A stretch of DNA of 64,000 nt from UBA4877 sp002399345 (GTDB lineage Bacteria > Bacillota > Thermoanaerobacteria > Thermoanaerobacterales > UBA4877), in the NCBI GenBank assembly GCA_036752905.1, contig DAIORT010000001.1:372001-436000 (forward strand), in the 5' to 3' direction. Every line of letters starts with the position of its first letter. Position 1 is the first letter of the stretch. Both the position numbers and the translations under genes were made by a program. Under the pieces are notes generated by a model. That model was given only the letters and a program-made list of their open reading frames with translations, ran no database searches and was not told the DNA's origin. Shown piece by piece: positions 43,841-52,484 of the stretch.

Positions 43841-44003
43841 TATACCACCTCTTTTTACTGTATTTTCCCCGGAAGACCTGTATTAATTCTCTTTTCCTGA
43901 CCTCCATTATAGCAAAACCGCTTACTGCTAGCCAATATATAACAGTTTTATTTCCCTTAAACTATGCTATAATGTGACTGCAAACACAAGTTCAGGTGAT
44001 TTT

Positions 44004-45218
44004 ATGAGAAATGTACTGCATGTAGATATGAACGCATTCTATGCTTCATGTGAACAGAGCATAAATCCAAAATACACAGCCAGACCACTTGCCGTAGCCG
44101 GCAACCCAGAAATGCGCCATGGCATAGTGCTCACTGCATCATATGATGCCCGAAAATTTGGCGTTAAGACAGGCATGCCGTTGTGGCAGGCAAAAAAACT
44201 ATGCCCGGAAATAATATTCACTCCTCCCGATTACGAATTATACATGCATATGTCCCATAAAATAATGGAAACATTATCGTATTATTCGCCTTTAGTCGAG
44301 CAGTTTTCTATAGATGAAGCATGGATTGACATAACAGGAACGGAACATTTATGGGGGCCGCCTGTACAGGCAGCCAGAAGAATACAGGAAAAGGTAGATA
44401 AAAAGCTAAACCTTCCATGTTCCGTGGGACTATCAGATAATAAACTGCTTGCCAAAATAGCATCGGATATCAAAAAACCAAGAGGCATAACAGAGCTCAG
44501 GACAGATGACGTTGAAAGTATGCTATGGCCCTTGCCTGTTGATTCTATGTTGGGCATAGGAAAAAGTACAAAAGGAAGCCTGAATCAATGCGGGATTTAT
44601 ACAATAGGGGATCTGGCTCGCACCCCATACAAATTCCTCATAAATATGTTCGGCAAAAACGGTCATTATCTATATATGTTTGCCCACGGGGTAGATAAGA
44701 CACCTGTAAGACCAAACTACGAAAATACCAAGTCATTCGGTAATTCCATAACGCTGCCCTATGACTATAAAGACAGAGACGAAATAAAAAAGGTAATTCT
44801 TTTTCTCACTGAAGAAGTATGCAGCAGGATGAGAAAGAAAGGTTTTAAGGCCGGGAGGGTGGGTCTGACATTAAAAGACCATATGTTCTCACGGGAGAAC
44901 CATAGCAAGGTATTGCAGACCTACTGTTATAGCACAGAAGATATATATAACGCTATCTTAGAGCTTTTCGCTAGATTTTGGAAGAATGAGAGCATAAGAC
45001 TGGTTGGAGTCTCCGTATCAAAGCTTGAGCTTTATGATTATGCTACGCAGCTCTCTTTTCTGGATAATGTCGGCCGTGCCAAAAAGGAAAAAGCCAATAT
45101 TGCTATAGATAAAATCCGTAATAAATACGGAATGGATGCTATAAAGCGGGCCTCTCTTTTAAATACCGACTTCAAAAACTCACCCCTTACCGGCATGAAA
45201 AACTTTGATCCCAGATAA
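44004..45218 (+). CDS. dinB: DNA polymerase IV (Y family)
   Basis: A 404-residue translesion polymerase. Palm motifs are VLHVDMNAFYASCEQ at the start (first catalytic Asp) and EQFSIDEAWIDITG (second Asp/Glu pair). PCSVGLSDNKLLAKIASDIKKPRG and LPVDSMLGIGKST, with the little-finger region after about residue 240, follow. A final stretch with LSFLDN could be a sliding-clamp contact (QLSFLDN, about residue 340). The ATG at 44004 follows CAGGTG; a longer frame from 43974 has no site. It is divergent to fxsA and convergent with the sugar-isomerase gene. Its length is complete. Confidence 0.95.
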   Translation: MRNVLHVDMNAFYASCEQSINPKYTARPLAVAGNPEMRHGIVLTASYDARKFGVKTGMPLWQAKKLCPEIIFTPPDYELYMHMSHKIMETLSYYSPLVEQFSIDEAWIDITGTEHLWGPPVQAARRIQEKVDKKLNLPCSVGLSDNKLLAKIASDIKKPRGITELRTDDVESMLWPLPVDSMLGIGKSTKGSLNQCGIYTIGDLARTPYKFLINMFGKNGHYLYMFAHGVDKTPVRPNYENTKSFGNSITLPYDYKDRDEIKKVILFLTEEVCSRMRKKGFKAGRVGLTLKDHMFSRENHSKVLQTYCYSTEDIYNAILELFARFWKNESIRLVGVSVSKLELYDYATQLSFLDNVGRAKKEKANIAIDKIRNKYGMDAIKRASLLNTDFKNSPLTGMKNFDPR

Positions 45219-45248
45219 AAACATTACAAATAATATATGCCCCTCCAT

Positions 45249-46412
45249 TTAGAAGGAATGAATCGTCACACCCTTTACCACTCGGTTAACTGTTCCCGTG
45301 GGAGAGGGCGTATCCGGGGTATTCCCCACCTTAATTGATGAATAAAGTGCCACTGTTTGTGCAAACATGATATCCGCCAAAGCCAGATATCCATCCGGCA
45401 AAAACTCCTTACCAGCTGTGAATTCAAAGGTATTTCCGGAATAACTTATTGATCCCGGTTGTGCAACGGCAACAACCTGAGCTGCGATATCATCCGAATG
45501 GATTTCCTCTAAAATATCAATATCATATTGGCGTGTATAAGGATTGTTATTAACAAAATCAAACACAATGGTTTTGTTATCCACAAAAGATTTTGGTCCA
45601 TGGCGAAATCCCATTGAAGAATCAAAGACAGTTGCAATTTTCCCCGCTGTCAATTCTAAAACTTTTAGCTGTGCCTCACGAGTTAGACCCGCTAAACTTC
45701 CTGAACCTAAATATATGATTCGATTGTAATCGCAATCAATAAATTGCTTTATTTCCTTTTCTCTTTCTATTACTTCCCTACCCAGTTTAATCAAAGTCTG
45801 TACATAATTAGCCTTCTCTTTAATTGCCGTTTTATCAAAAATCAACAGGCTTGACAAAACCATGCAAGAAAAACTTCCCGTCATAGCAAAACCTTTATCA
45901 TTTGAATGGCCTGGCATTAATAATAATAAATTGTTTGGATCCCTCCCGGCGTTTTGCGCTAGTTCCCCTTCCTTTGCACAGGTTATCGTCATATGACGTA
46001 CATTTTTTATATACTTGTTTGCAATCTTTACAGCCGCAATGCTTTCAGGACTACCTCCGCTCCTTGCAAAAGAGACCAGTAGTGTAGGCTCATCTTTAAA
46101 TAAATATTCCTCAGGTGAAGCTACAATATCAGTTGTTCCAACGCTCTGGAATATAAATGATTCATGATCCCCATGAAAATTTAAATAAGGTACAAGAGTG
46201 TCCCCAACATACTGGGAAGTCCCGGCACCGGTAAATATAACACGCACCTTTCCCTCTTTTTCTTTAATTTCATCTAAAAATTCATCAATTATTTCCTTTT
46301 TAACTTTATACATATCGATAACTTCCTGCCATAATTCAGGTTGCTGGCATATTTCCCCAGTTGTAATCTCAGCCCCCATCTTCTTTAATTCTTCTCTTGA
46401 AAGCTCATACAT
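45249..46412 (-). CDS. AgaS-type SIS-domain sugar isomerase/deaminase
   Basis: A 387-residue protein with two sugar isomerase (SIS) domains: FTGAGTSQYVGDTLVPYL in the first, with SFARSGGSPESIAAV, and the second with YLGSGSLAGLTREAQLKVLELTAGKI and FRHGPKSFVDN. It matches AgaS-like tagatose-6-phosphate ketose/aldose isomerases or galactosamine-6-phosphate deaminases. It lies 25 bases downstream of the GntR regulator gene and follows a mannose-family PTS operon, so it probably handles the phosphorylated amino sugar brought in. The exact sugar (GalNAc, GlcNAc or an N-substituted hexosamine) is not decided by sequence. Confidence 0.88.
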   Translation of the reverse strand: MYELSREELKKMGAEITTGEICQQPELWQEVIDMYKVKKEIIDEFLDEIKEKEGKVRVIFTGAGTSQYVGDTLVPYLNFHGDHESFIFQSVGTTDIVASPEEYLFKDEPTLLVSFARSGGSPESIAAVKIANKYIKNVRHMTITCAKEGELAQNAGRDPNNLLLLMPGHSNDKGFAMTGSFSCMVLSSLLIFDKTAIKEKANYVQTLIKLGREVIEREKEIKQFIDCDYNRIIYLGSGSLAGLTREAQLKVLELTAGKIATVFDSSMGFRHGPKSFVDNKTIVFDFVNNNPYTRQYDIDILEEIHSDDIAAQVVAVAQPGSISYSGNTFEFTAGKEFLPDGYLALADIMFAQTVALYSSIKVGNTPDTPSPTGTVNRVVKGVTIHSF

Positions 46413-46437
46413 ACTGCCTTCCCCCCATCTATTTTTT

Positions 46438-47166
46438 TCAATTCCTAACGTGGGCTATCTTATAGTGAAACTGATCGGCTCTTGCAACACTTATTGTATA
46501 TCCTATAATCTCATTTTTAGTATTATAGGTCGTACGGACAAGGTGCAGCACGGGAGCCCCTTCGGATATATTTAACGCCTTGGCATCTTTGTTCCCCGCT
46601 ATGCTTGCATAAAACTCTTCATTTGCAATGTGTATTTTTTGGCCATAATCTTCTTCGATAACTTCATAAAGCGGCTTTTTTTCAAGCATTTCTTCAGTTA
46701 AATCTATAAAAAGTTTCACCGGCAAATAAGATCTCTCCAGCATCATCGGCAAACCATCCGCAAGACGCAACCTTTTCAATTTATAAAGCGGCTCACCGAT
46801 GGTTAAATTCAGATGTTTTGCAAAAAACTTGTTTGCTTCTGCTGTTTTAAATTCAAAAATTTTTGTTTCCGGTTTTTTACCCATTGAAATCATTTGTTCT
46901 GTAAAGCTATAGGCGCCGGATAAATTAGTCGTATTTTTACTTAAATCAGAAACAAATGTTCCTTTTCCATGTTTACGACAGATATAACCGATTTTCTCCA
47001 ACTCCTGAAAGGCCAATCTAACCGTGGTTCTGCTCACTCCATATCTTGAGGCTATTTTTCTCTCTGATGGTAGCTTTGAATTCGGATCTAATTCAGTTTC
47101 TATTTTTTCTTTCCATAGATCAACCAATTGATCATATAAAGGCTCCGTCTTAAATGTATGTTTCAT
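46438..47166 (-). CDS. GntR-family regulator (HutC/UTRA type)
   Basis: A 242-residue repressor with an N-terminal winged helix (PSERKIASRYGVSRTTVRLAFQELEKIGYICRKHGKGTFV) and a C-terminal UTRA effector domain (about 95-240, LYKLKRLRLADGLPMMLERSYLP). Such proteins respond to phosphorylated sugars. I chose ATG 47166 after AAGGAGAG; a TTG one codon upstream is less favourable. Two matching 12-base palindromes lie at its own promoter and at the PTS promoter, so it probably controls both operons. It is co-transcribed with the sugar isomerase gene. Confidence 0.93.
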   Translation of the reverse strand: MKHTFKTEPLYDQLVDLWKEKIETELDPNSKLPSERKIASRYGVSRTTVRLAFQELEKIGYICRKHGKGTFVSDLSKNTTNLSGAYSFTEQMISMGKKPETKIFEFKTAEANKFFAKHLNLTIGEPLYKLKRLRLADGLPMMLERSYLPVKLFIDLTEEMLEKKPLYEVIEEDYGQKIHIANEEFYASIAGNKDAKALNISEGAPVLHLVRTTYNTKNEIIGYTISVARADQFHYKIAHVRN

Positions 47167-47185
47167 CAAATTCTCTCCTTATGAC

Positions 47186-47232
47186 TGGTTACTGCCACAT
47201 ACCAATTTACTATGACAATAATTAATTGTCAA
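47186..47232 (-). promoter_or_regulatory. Promoter and GntR operator of the regulator/isomerase operon
   Basis: On the minus strand TTGACA (47227-47232) and TAAATT (47204-47209) are 17 bases apart. Six bases after the -10 box lies a TGGTTACTGCCA palindrome (47186-47197, plus-strand sense), which differs by one base from the one at the PTS promoter. Position over the start site fits repression. Confidence 0.7.
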
Positions 47233-47284
47233 CAATTTAATATGTTAAGAAAGAAAGGCCTCATGGATAACAATAATGAAGCAA

Positions 47285-47319
47285 TAAAAAACTGCAGGCA
47301 AAATGACCTGCAGTTTTTT
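47285..47319. terminator. Bidirectional-looking terminator after the PTS operon
   Basis: A 10-bp stem (AAACTGCAGG at 47289-47298 with its complement at 47307-47316) has A-rich and T-rich flanks on both sides. It lies just after the IID stop and ends the PTS transcript before the GntR gene. Confidence 0.85.
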
Positions 47320-47323
47320 GCAC

Positions 47324-48352
47324 TTATGCCGACGGCCAAATTGAAGGGAACAATCCAAAACCCGATCCTACTAAAGCAATAATTAAAATCAAGCCAATAC
47401 ATTTTAGCGGAGTCCATCCTCGTTTAGATAAGAAAAAGTATAGTAATAACGTCAAACCCAGGGGTATTAACTGTGGCATAACACCGTCTAATATCTCTTG
47501 GATATCTATCATAACATCTTGTGTTTCATTTTTATTAAATGTAATCTCATATTTCCCATTATCTAATTCAGTAACGGCAGCATTTTCCTGTAATTCTTCA
47601 GTGAGGTTGCCCTTGCTATCTTTTTTATAAAGCATTTCATCATAGCTTGGGATCTCTTCTTTTGAAACAACGGTTGTCACCGGAACGGCTACACTTGTGG
47701 TGCCGTTGGGAATCTTGACATCCAGTGTCGTCGCACCATATACGCAGGTCAAAGAACCAACGATAAATATGCCTAGAATACTGGCCGCTCTTGTAAATTC
47801 CTTGGCATTTTGAGTTAACAAACCAATAGCATCCGTACCGAGTTTGTAAGACCAATTCATCAGGAAATACCGGATTGCGAACTGTGCCACGTTAAAAATC
47901 AAAAGGAAAATAAACGGCGCCGCCGCATTCCCATCTATCGCCATATTGGAAGTAATTCCTGCTGTTATAGGAACAAGTGTAAACCAAAATAGTGCATCAC
48001 CAATACCGCCCAACGGTCCCATCGCCGATACACGGACTGCACGAATCGTCGGTATGTCCGCTTTATTTTGTTCCAGTGATAAAACAATACCCATAACGAA
48101 GGTTACCAAAAAGGGATGCGTATTGAAAAACTCCAGGTTATGACTCATAGAGGCAGCTAAATCGTCTTTATTTGTATGAATCTTTTCCAGACCGGGCAAA
48201 ATACTAAAAAGCCAGCCACCGGCCTGCATACGCTCATAGTTAAAGGAGGCCTGTAAAAACAGCGACCGCCAGACCATCTTATTTAATGTTTTTTGATCTA
48301 ACTGTTCGGCAGGGGTTTGGTCCTTATAATGATCAGGAATATTATATGCCAT
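47324..48352 (-). CDS. PTS IID component, mannose/GalNAc family
   Basis: A 342-residue membrane subunit of a mannose-family PTS permease; with IIC it forms the translocation channel. It starts MAYNIPDHYKDQ and has the family block MVWRSLFLQASFNYERMQAGGWLFSILPGL, then RVSAMGPLGGIGDALFW, and ends in hydrophobic helices (LIPLGLTLLLYFFLSKRGWTPLKCIGLILII). The ATG at 48352 follows GGAGGTGAAGAGG and overlaps the end of the IIC gene. It is the last gene before the hairpin terminator. An extracellular loop of about 80 residues (around 215-300) precedes the last helices. Confidence 0.92.
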   Translation of the reverse strand: MAYNIPDHYKDQTPAEQLDQKTLNKMVWRSLFLQASFNYERMQAGGWLFSILPGLEKIHTNKDDLAASMSHNLEFFNTHPFLVTFVMGIVLSLEQNKADIPTIRAVRVSAMGPLGGIGDALFWFTLVPITAGITSNMAIDGNAAAPFIFLLIFNVAQFAIRYFLMNWSYKLGTDAIGLLTQNAKEFTRAASILGIFIVGSLTCVYGATTLDVKIPNGTTSVAVPVTTVVSKEEIPSYDEMLYKKDSKGNLTEELQENAAVTELDNGKYEITFNKNETQDVMIDIQEILDGVMPQLIPLGLTLLLYFFLSKRGWTPLKCIGLILIIALVGSGFGLFPSIWPSA

Positions 48353-49142
48353 CCTCTTCACCTCCATCTGCATTTGCAGTAGCTGTCTTAAACTTAGACT
48401 GAATCTGATAATCCCAGAAAGCCAGTGCAAAACCGATTAACGCCAGAATAATCAATGCCGGGCCTTGCAGACTCGGTGCAGCCATCACGATTGCGGCCAT
48501 ACCAAATCCCATTAAGAAAAATCCCCACATATCACGGGATACCATCATTTTAAGTAAAATAGCAAATCCTACATACCTCATCATACCGCCGGCCGCAGTA
48601 AGACCGCTCATTAGCCAGTCGGGAATGGCACTTACAACCCGTTGCCCAAAAGTTGCGCCGCCAATAAAGAATAAAACGACAATTACTCCAAATACAGTTC
48701 CCAAAATCAACATTGCAATATAGTTGATTTTTTCAATTCCCCTGGGATTAGCCTCATGAGCATATTTATCCGCCACTGTCATGGCAGGTGACATCAATGA
48801 AAAAATCAATGTAACGGCATATTGTCCCAAAAGTGAGAAAGGAATTGCCGTAGCTACAGCGGCAGCAGGTTTTAATCCTAAAGAAATTGATAAAATCGTT
48901 GCCATAATACCGCCGATTATCGGGTCTGGAGGTTGTGCTCCTCCGACAGGCATGTTTCCTATCGTCATTAGTTGGTAAGTACCACCGACTATCAAACCTG
49001 TTTTTAGATCACCTAAAATAAGTCCTATGATTGGACCGGTGACAATTGGTTGATATAATGATTCCAAAAAGCTATAATGGTCGATAGAAGTGATAAATGT
49101 CACAAGGAAAACTAAAATGATTTGAAGAATGCTATAATTCAT
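48342..49142 (-). CDS. PTS IIC component, mannose/GalNAc family
   Basis: A 266-residue membrane subunit. It has six or more hydrophobic segments, the typical IIC start LVFLVTFITSIDHYSFLESLYQPIVTGPIIGLILGDLKTGLIVGG, and the central TIGNMPVGGAQPPDPIIGGIMAT. The family is the mannose-type channel, in which IIC carries the sugar path with IID. I chose ATG 49142, with GGGGG upstream, over a GTG two codons earlier. The stop overlaps the start region of the IID gene. Sugar specificity is not read from this sequence. Confidence 0.92.
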   Translation of the reverse strand: MNYSILQIILVFLVTFITSIDHYSFLESLYQPIVTGPIIGLILGDLKTGLIVGGTYQLMTIGNMPVGGAQPPDPIIGGIMATILSISLGLKPAAAVATAIPFSLLGQYAVTLIFSLMSPAMTVADKYAHEANPRGIEKINYIAMLILGTVFGVIVVLFFIGGATFGQRVVSAIPDWLMSGLTAAGGMMRYVGFAILLKMMVSRDMWGFFLMGFGMAAIVMAAPSLQGPALIILALIGFALAFWDYQIQSKFKTATANADGGEEDGI

Positions 49143-49169
49143 TTTCACTTACCCCCTATCCGGTATTAT

Positions 49170-49652
49170 CTACCGAAATAATTTATTAACATCCTCAACA
49201 GCTGTTGTCGGCACCCTCTGTATTTCTAATTCCACACCCGCCTCCTTTAATTTCTTGAAGGCTTCCACGTCTTTATCATCAACAGCCACACATGTTGCCA
49301 CCTGACGCTTGCCTTCAGACATATGCATGTTCCCGATGTTTACTTTTTTTATAGGCACACCTCCTTTGATCAAAGTCAGTAAATCCTGAGGAGTCTCTAC
49401 AATAATGAAAATTTTTTGCCTTGGTGAGGCTTTATGTATAATATTGATTGTCTTTTGTAAACTAAAATATCTTGTTTGTGTACCGCTGGGCGCGGCCATA
49501 TCCATAAGTCCCTGCCTAAGCTTATCGTTTGCTACCTTATCATTTGCTACCAAGATGAGGTTGGCTCCGATTGTACTGTTCCATTGGGTTGCAACCTGAC
49601 CATGGATAAGGCGGTTATCAATCCTTGTTAATAAAATTTTAGGTTCAGACAT
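49170..49652 (-). CDS. PTS IIB component, mannose/GalNAc family
   Basis: A 160-residue cytoplasmic phosphocarrier. The phosphorylated His17 lies in LLTRIDNRLIHGQVATQW, followed by ANLILVANDKVANDKLRQGLMDMAAPSG. It transfers phosphate from IIA to the sugar bound in IIC/IID. I chose ATG 49652, which follows GGAGGG, over an ATG five codons earlier that lies in the ribosome site. It is positioned between the YajC-like gene and the IIC gene in one operon. Confidence 0.93.
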   Translation of the reverse strand: MSEPKILLTRIDNRLIHGQVATQWNSTIGANLILVANDKVANDKLRQGLMDMAAPSGTQTRYFSLQKTINIIHKASPRQKIFIIVETPQDLLTLIKGGVPIKKVNIGNMHMSEGKRQVATCVAVDDKDVEAFKKLKEAGVELEIQRVPTTAVEDVNKLFR

Positions 49653-49671
49653 CCTATATCCCTCCAAGTAT

Positions 49672-49950
49672 TTATTTAATAATCCTGGAAATCGAATAGC
49701 GCGAAACCTCCATTATCGCTCCGGACTCAATCTGTAAATCAACTGTTTCCGTGTCTATTCTCTTTATAATTCCTATAATGCCGCTTGTCAGCTCCACCTT
49801 TTGATCCTTTTTCAAATTCTCATGTAACTCCTTAAAATGTTTCTTTTGCTTATTAACACCTTTAGAACTGATAAAATAATAAATAATTGCTATGATAACT
49901 AATAAAACAGCCACAACAAGTGACGCAGCTACAATCATTTGTCCAAACAT
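49672..49950 (-). CDS. YajC-like single-span membrane protein within the PTS operon
   Basis: A 92-residue protein with one N-terminal membrane helix (IVAASLVVAVLLVIIAIIYYFI) and a charged cytoplasmic part (QKVELTSGIIGIIKRIDTETVDLQIESGAIMEVSRYSISRII), as in the SecDF-associated subunit YajC. Related small proteins occur inside mannose-family PTS operons of Firmicutes, apparently with a role in that permease rather than in secretion. Its start overlaps the stop of the IIA gene and the IIB gene follows 20 bases later, so it belongs to the operon. Confidence 0.8.
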   Translation of the reverse strand: MFGQMIVAASLVVAVLLVIIAIIYYFISSKGVNKQKKHFKELHENLKKDQKVELTSGIIGIIKRIDTETVDLQIESGAIMEVSRYSISRIIK

Positions 49951-50387
49951 TAAATCCCCTCTCCTCCTTCGCCCCGGGAATCTTCTTTAATTCGTAATTG
50001 AGCATGTGCAAGACCCTGCCGGCCCGTTTCAATCAGCTTATCTGAAAAGGTTTTCACATCACCTTCATTTAACCGTGAAACAGAGCTTTCAACTAATAGC
50101 GGCAAATTTGTACCCGATATGACCTCAACATTTTTGAATTCACGTGCCGCAAGCATCGCTGTTTGAAATGGTGTTCCACCCATTAAATCTGAAAAGATAA
50201 CGACACCATCACAAGACTGTGAAAGCGTGCGGATTTTCTTGCTCATATCCTCCTTGAATGATTCCAGCGGTTCATCTTCAAAAAACGGTACTGCATAAAA
50301 GTTTTCCTGGGGTCCGGCAATCATCTCCACAGCATCTTTAATCCCTGTAGAAAAACGTCCATGCCCGGTAAGTATGTAGCCAATCAT
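49950..50387 (-). CDS. PTS IIA component, mannose/GalNAc family
   Basis: A 145-residue phosphocarrier; His9 in MIGYILTGHGRFSTGIKDAVEMIAG is the phosphorylated residue, receiving phosphate from HPr. VIFSDLMGGTPFQTAMLAA is the conserved second motif. The ATG at 50387 follows AAAGGG; the frame is open upstream but passes through the promoter. First gene of the operon IIA-YajC-IIB-IIC-IID. A promoter with a GntR operator and a cre-like site lies directly upstream. Confidence 0.92.
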   Translation of the reverse strand: MIGYILTGHGRFSTGIKDAVEMIAGPQENFYAVPFFEDEPLESFKEDMSKKIRTLSQSCDGVVIFSDLMGGTPFQTAMLAAREFKNVEVISGTNLPLLVESSVSRLNEGDVKTFSDKLIETGRQGLAHAQLRIKEDSRGEGGEGI

Positions 50388-50414
50388 TACAGAATCGCCC
50401 TTTCCGTTCTTAAC

Positions 50415-50462
50415 TGGTAGTAACCACAACCCAAGTATAAGCGTTTCCAGCAACAATGTCAA
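50415..50462 (-). promoter_or_regulatory. PTS operon promoter with GntR operator and cre-like site
   Basis: On the minus strand TTGACA (50457-50462) and TATACT (50434-50439) are 17 bases apart, a near-perfect sigma-A promoter. Seven bases after the -10 box lies a palindrome (50415-50426, TGGTTACTACCA on the minus strand) matching that at the GntR gene. A TGGAAACGCTTATA sequence (50436-50449) overlapping the spacer and -10 box resembles a CcpA cre site, suggesting glucose repression as well as induction by the sugar. Confidence 0.75.
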
Positions 50463-50504
50463 CACATATATTTAATTTTTCAAAAAGTGTCACATACCTA
50501 AAAA

Positions 50505-50533
50505 CAACAAAAAAGGCCTGCAATAAACAGGTC
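50505..50533 (-). terminator. Probable terminator of rnpB
   Basis: On the minus strand a short imperfect stem (GACCTG/CAGGCC) is followed by a run of T, directly after the RNase P RNA. The stem is short, so the strength is uncertain. Confidence 0.5.
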
Positions 50534-50546
50534 GTTTTATCGTTAA

Positions 50547-50883
50547 AGTATGAGTAAGTCTGTAAGCCGAGTTCTGTTTTGGATAGTCATCTATCTAGGA
50601 CGGCAGTTGCCTGCTATCTCAAGCAGCATACCCGGGGGCGTGGCGGGCCGCCACATATGCTCCCCTATTTGCCTTGCTCCAGGTGGGGTTTACATAGCCG
50701 GTCAGTCGCCTGGCCGCTGGTGAGCTCTTGCCTCGCCTTTCCACCCTTACCACTTTCGTGGCGGTATATTTCTGTTGCACTTTCCTAGGAGTCACCTCCA
50801 CTGGGTGTTACCCAGCACCCTGCCCTGCGGAGCTCGGACTTTCCTCGTGCATAGCACGCGACCATCCGGCTTACTCATACTCT
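50547..50883 (-). ncRNA. rnpB: RNase P RNA, class A
   Basis: Catalytic RNA of RNase P, which trims the 5' ends of tRNA precursors. On the minus strand the ends pair (AGTATGAGTAAGCC... with ...GGCTTACAGACTTACTCATAC, containing a GAGTAAG repeat). The conserved GAGGAAAGTCCGAGCTC, a P3-P4 region, GAAAGTGCAACAGAAA and the CAGAACTCGGCTTACA 3' signature are present. Length is about 337 bases, and GC content is far above the neighbourhood, as expected for a structured RNA. The exact ends are estimated from the terminal pairing. Short open frames inside it are not genes. Confidence 0.95.
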
Positions 50884-50945
50884 AAAGACATATTATATTA
50901 TCATTTTTTTCGTAGTTTGTCAATCAATGCACTACCACTTCAATT

Positions 50946-51356
50946 TTACAGGCCGCTGCTGTCACATTCTTCATCCATGGCTTTGTTTGCCAGTTTGTCT
51001 GCTTCTTTATTATCCTTTCTCATCACGTGCCGTATCTCAAAATAGTCAAATTCCCTTATGATATTCTTAATATCTTTGTATAACGGTTTTAAGCCTTCAT
51101 TTTTAACCCTGTATTCACCTTTAATCTGTTTTACGACCAACTCACTGTCCATAATAACGGACACATGCTTTTCACCCAAATCTTCCGCCCGCATGAGGGC
51201 TTCCTTGAGGGCCGTGTACTCCGCTATATTATTGGTGGTTATACCTATATACTTATAAATCTGCTCTTTATTGCCGTCGTCCTTTTCTATTACAACGCCT
51301 ATTCCGGCTTTGCCGGGGTTACCTCTTGAACCGCCATCTGTATGTATTGTAAGCAT
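50946..51356 (-). CDS. Ribonuclease HI-family protein
   Basis: A 136-residue protein with the RNase H fold, which cuts RNA in RNA:DNA hybrids. It begins MLTIHTDGGSRGNPGKAGIGVVI (first Asp, the usual TDGGSRGNPG), with NNIAEYTALKEAL (Glu), IMDSELVVKQIKGEYRV (Asp in the DS motif), and the C-terminal HVMRKDNKEADKLANKAM (final Asp). All four catalytic acids are present. It is compact, without the N-terminal hybrid-binding domain, like the YpdQ-type clostridial proteins. It lies just upstream of rnpB on the same strand and follows the Nif3-like gene by 9 bases. Confidence 0.9.
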   Translation of the reverse strand: MLTIHTDGGSRGNPGKAGIGVVIEKDDGNKEQIYKYIGITTNNIAEYTALKEALMRAEDLGEKHVSVIMDSELVVKQIKGEYRVKNEGLKPLYKDIKNIIREFDYFEIRHVMRKDNKEADKLANKAMDEECDSSGL

Positions 51357-51365
51357 ATTCTCCTC

Positions 51366-52484
51366 CTAATAGGTCACAAAAGGATCCATATTTGTATGCG
51401 ACTCTATAACCTCACAATCAAGCTTTTCTTCTGAGGCAGCCTCCCGCAGGTAATCTGACAGGAAAGATACAACATTTTTCTCCGTACCATAGTGCCCGGC
51501 ATCAATAACGGCCAGGCCAACAGCCTTGGCATCCCTGTACTGATGATATGATACGTCCCCCGTCACCAAAAGGTCTGCCCCCGCAAAATGAGCCGCGGAC
51601 ACATAGCTTCCGCCCGACCCATTAACAACAGCAACCTTTTTAACCCTTTTATCGATGTCCCCGCCTATTTTAAGCTCTTTTATACCGAGCCTTTCCTTTA
51701 CCTTGAGGGCATACTCAAAAGGATTGCATTCACCTTCCGTACATCCTATCCGTCCAATCCCGTATGCTTCGCCTCTATTTTTAAGAGGATATATGTCATA
51801 GGCCACCTCTTCATAAGGGTGTACCTTTATTGCGGCAGAAAGAACCTTTTTAACCAGTCTGTCGGGCACAATCGTTTCAACACGGTATTCATCGGCTTTC
51901 TCCAGATTGCCCTCCTTGCCCAGAAACGGATGCGTTCCCTCATGGGGCAGAAAGGATCCCGTACCCTCCGACATAAATGTACAGTGACTGTAGTTTCCTA
52001 TATAACCTGCTCCAGCATTTCCCATAGCATCCCTTACAACCTCTTCATATCCCTTAGGTACATAAATAACTAGTTTTTTATATGTTTCGTATCCGGATAC
52101 ATCAAGCACAGCTGGGTCTTTAAGGCCGAGCATCTCGGCCACATGATGGTTGAGACCGTTTATAGAAGAGTCAAGATTGGTATGGCATGAATACAGATCT
52201 ATGCCGCTGTCTATAAGCTTGTATATATACCTGCCCTGAGGGGTATCCGTCCTGACATTTTTAACAGCGTTAAAAATCAATGGATGATGCGTTATTATAA
52301 GGTCTGCTTTATTCTTTACCGCTTCTTTAAAGACCTCATCGTCAAATTCAAGGCTCACCAGTATCCTGGATATGTCCCTGTCATACTTCCCCACCATGAG
52401 TCCTACATTATCCCATTCCTCCGCACAGTATTTAGGCGCGATCCTCTCAATTAAGCTAAATATTGTCTGTGCTTTTGTACTCAT
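51366..52484 (-). CDS. Nif3-like dinuclear metal-centre protein
   Basis: A 372-residue Nif3/YqfO family protein, a hexameric ring with two metals in each active site; some are annotated as GTP cyclohydrolase 1 type 2 homologues, but the physiological reaction is unsettled. Motifs include EWDNVGLMVGKYD, ADLIITHHPLIFNAVK (metal His pair), SCHTNLDSSINGLNHHVAE and the C-terminal GADLLVTGDVSYHQYRDAKAVGLAVIDAGHYGTE. The middle region (about 130-230, KLVIYVPKGYEEVVRDAM, VKVHPYEEVAYDIYPL) is the PII/CutA-like insertion of the long form. The start overlaps the trmK gene by 29 bases, as in many Firmicutes where the two genes lie together behind rpoD. Confidence 0.92.
   Translation of the reverse strand: MSTKAQTIFSLIERIAPKYCAEEWDNVGLMVGKYDRDISRILVSLEFDDEVFKEAVKNKADLIITHHPLIFNAVKNVRTDTPQGRYIYKLIDSGIDLYSCHTNLDSSINGLNHHVAEMLGLKDPAVLDVSGYETYKKLVIYVPKGYEEVVRDAMGNAGAGYIGNYSHCTFMSEGTGSFLPHEGTHPFLGKEGNLEKADEYRVETIVPDRLVKKVLSAAIKVHPYEEVAYDIYPLKNRGEAYGIGRIGCTEGECNPFEYALKVKERLGIKELKIGGDIDKRVKKVAVVNGSGGSYVSAAHFAGADLLVTGDVSYHQYRDAKAVGLAVIDAGHYGTEKNVVSFLSDYLREAASEEKLDCEVIESHTNMDPFVTY

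Noticed and set aside
50579..51045. Open frames overlapping the RNase P RNA (both strands)
   Set aside because: They fall within the structured RNA gene or on the antisense strand of the RNase H gene, have no ribosome sites and have low-complexity composition.
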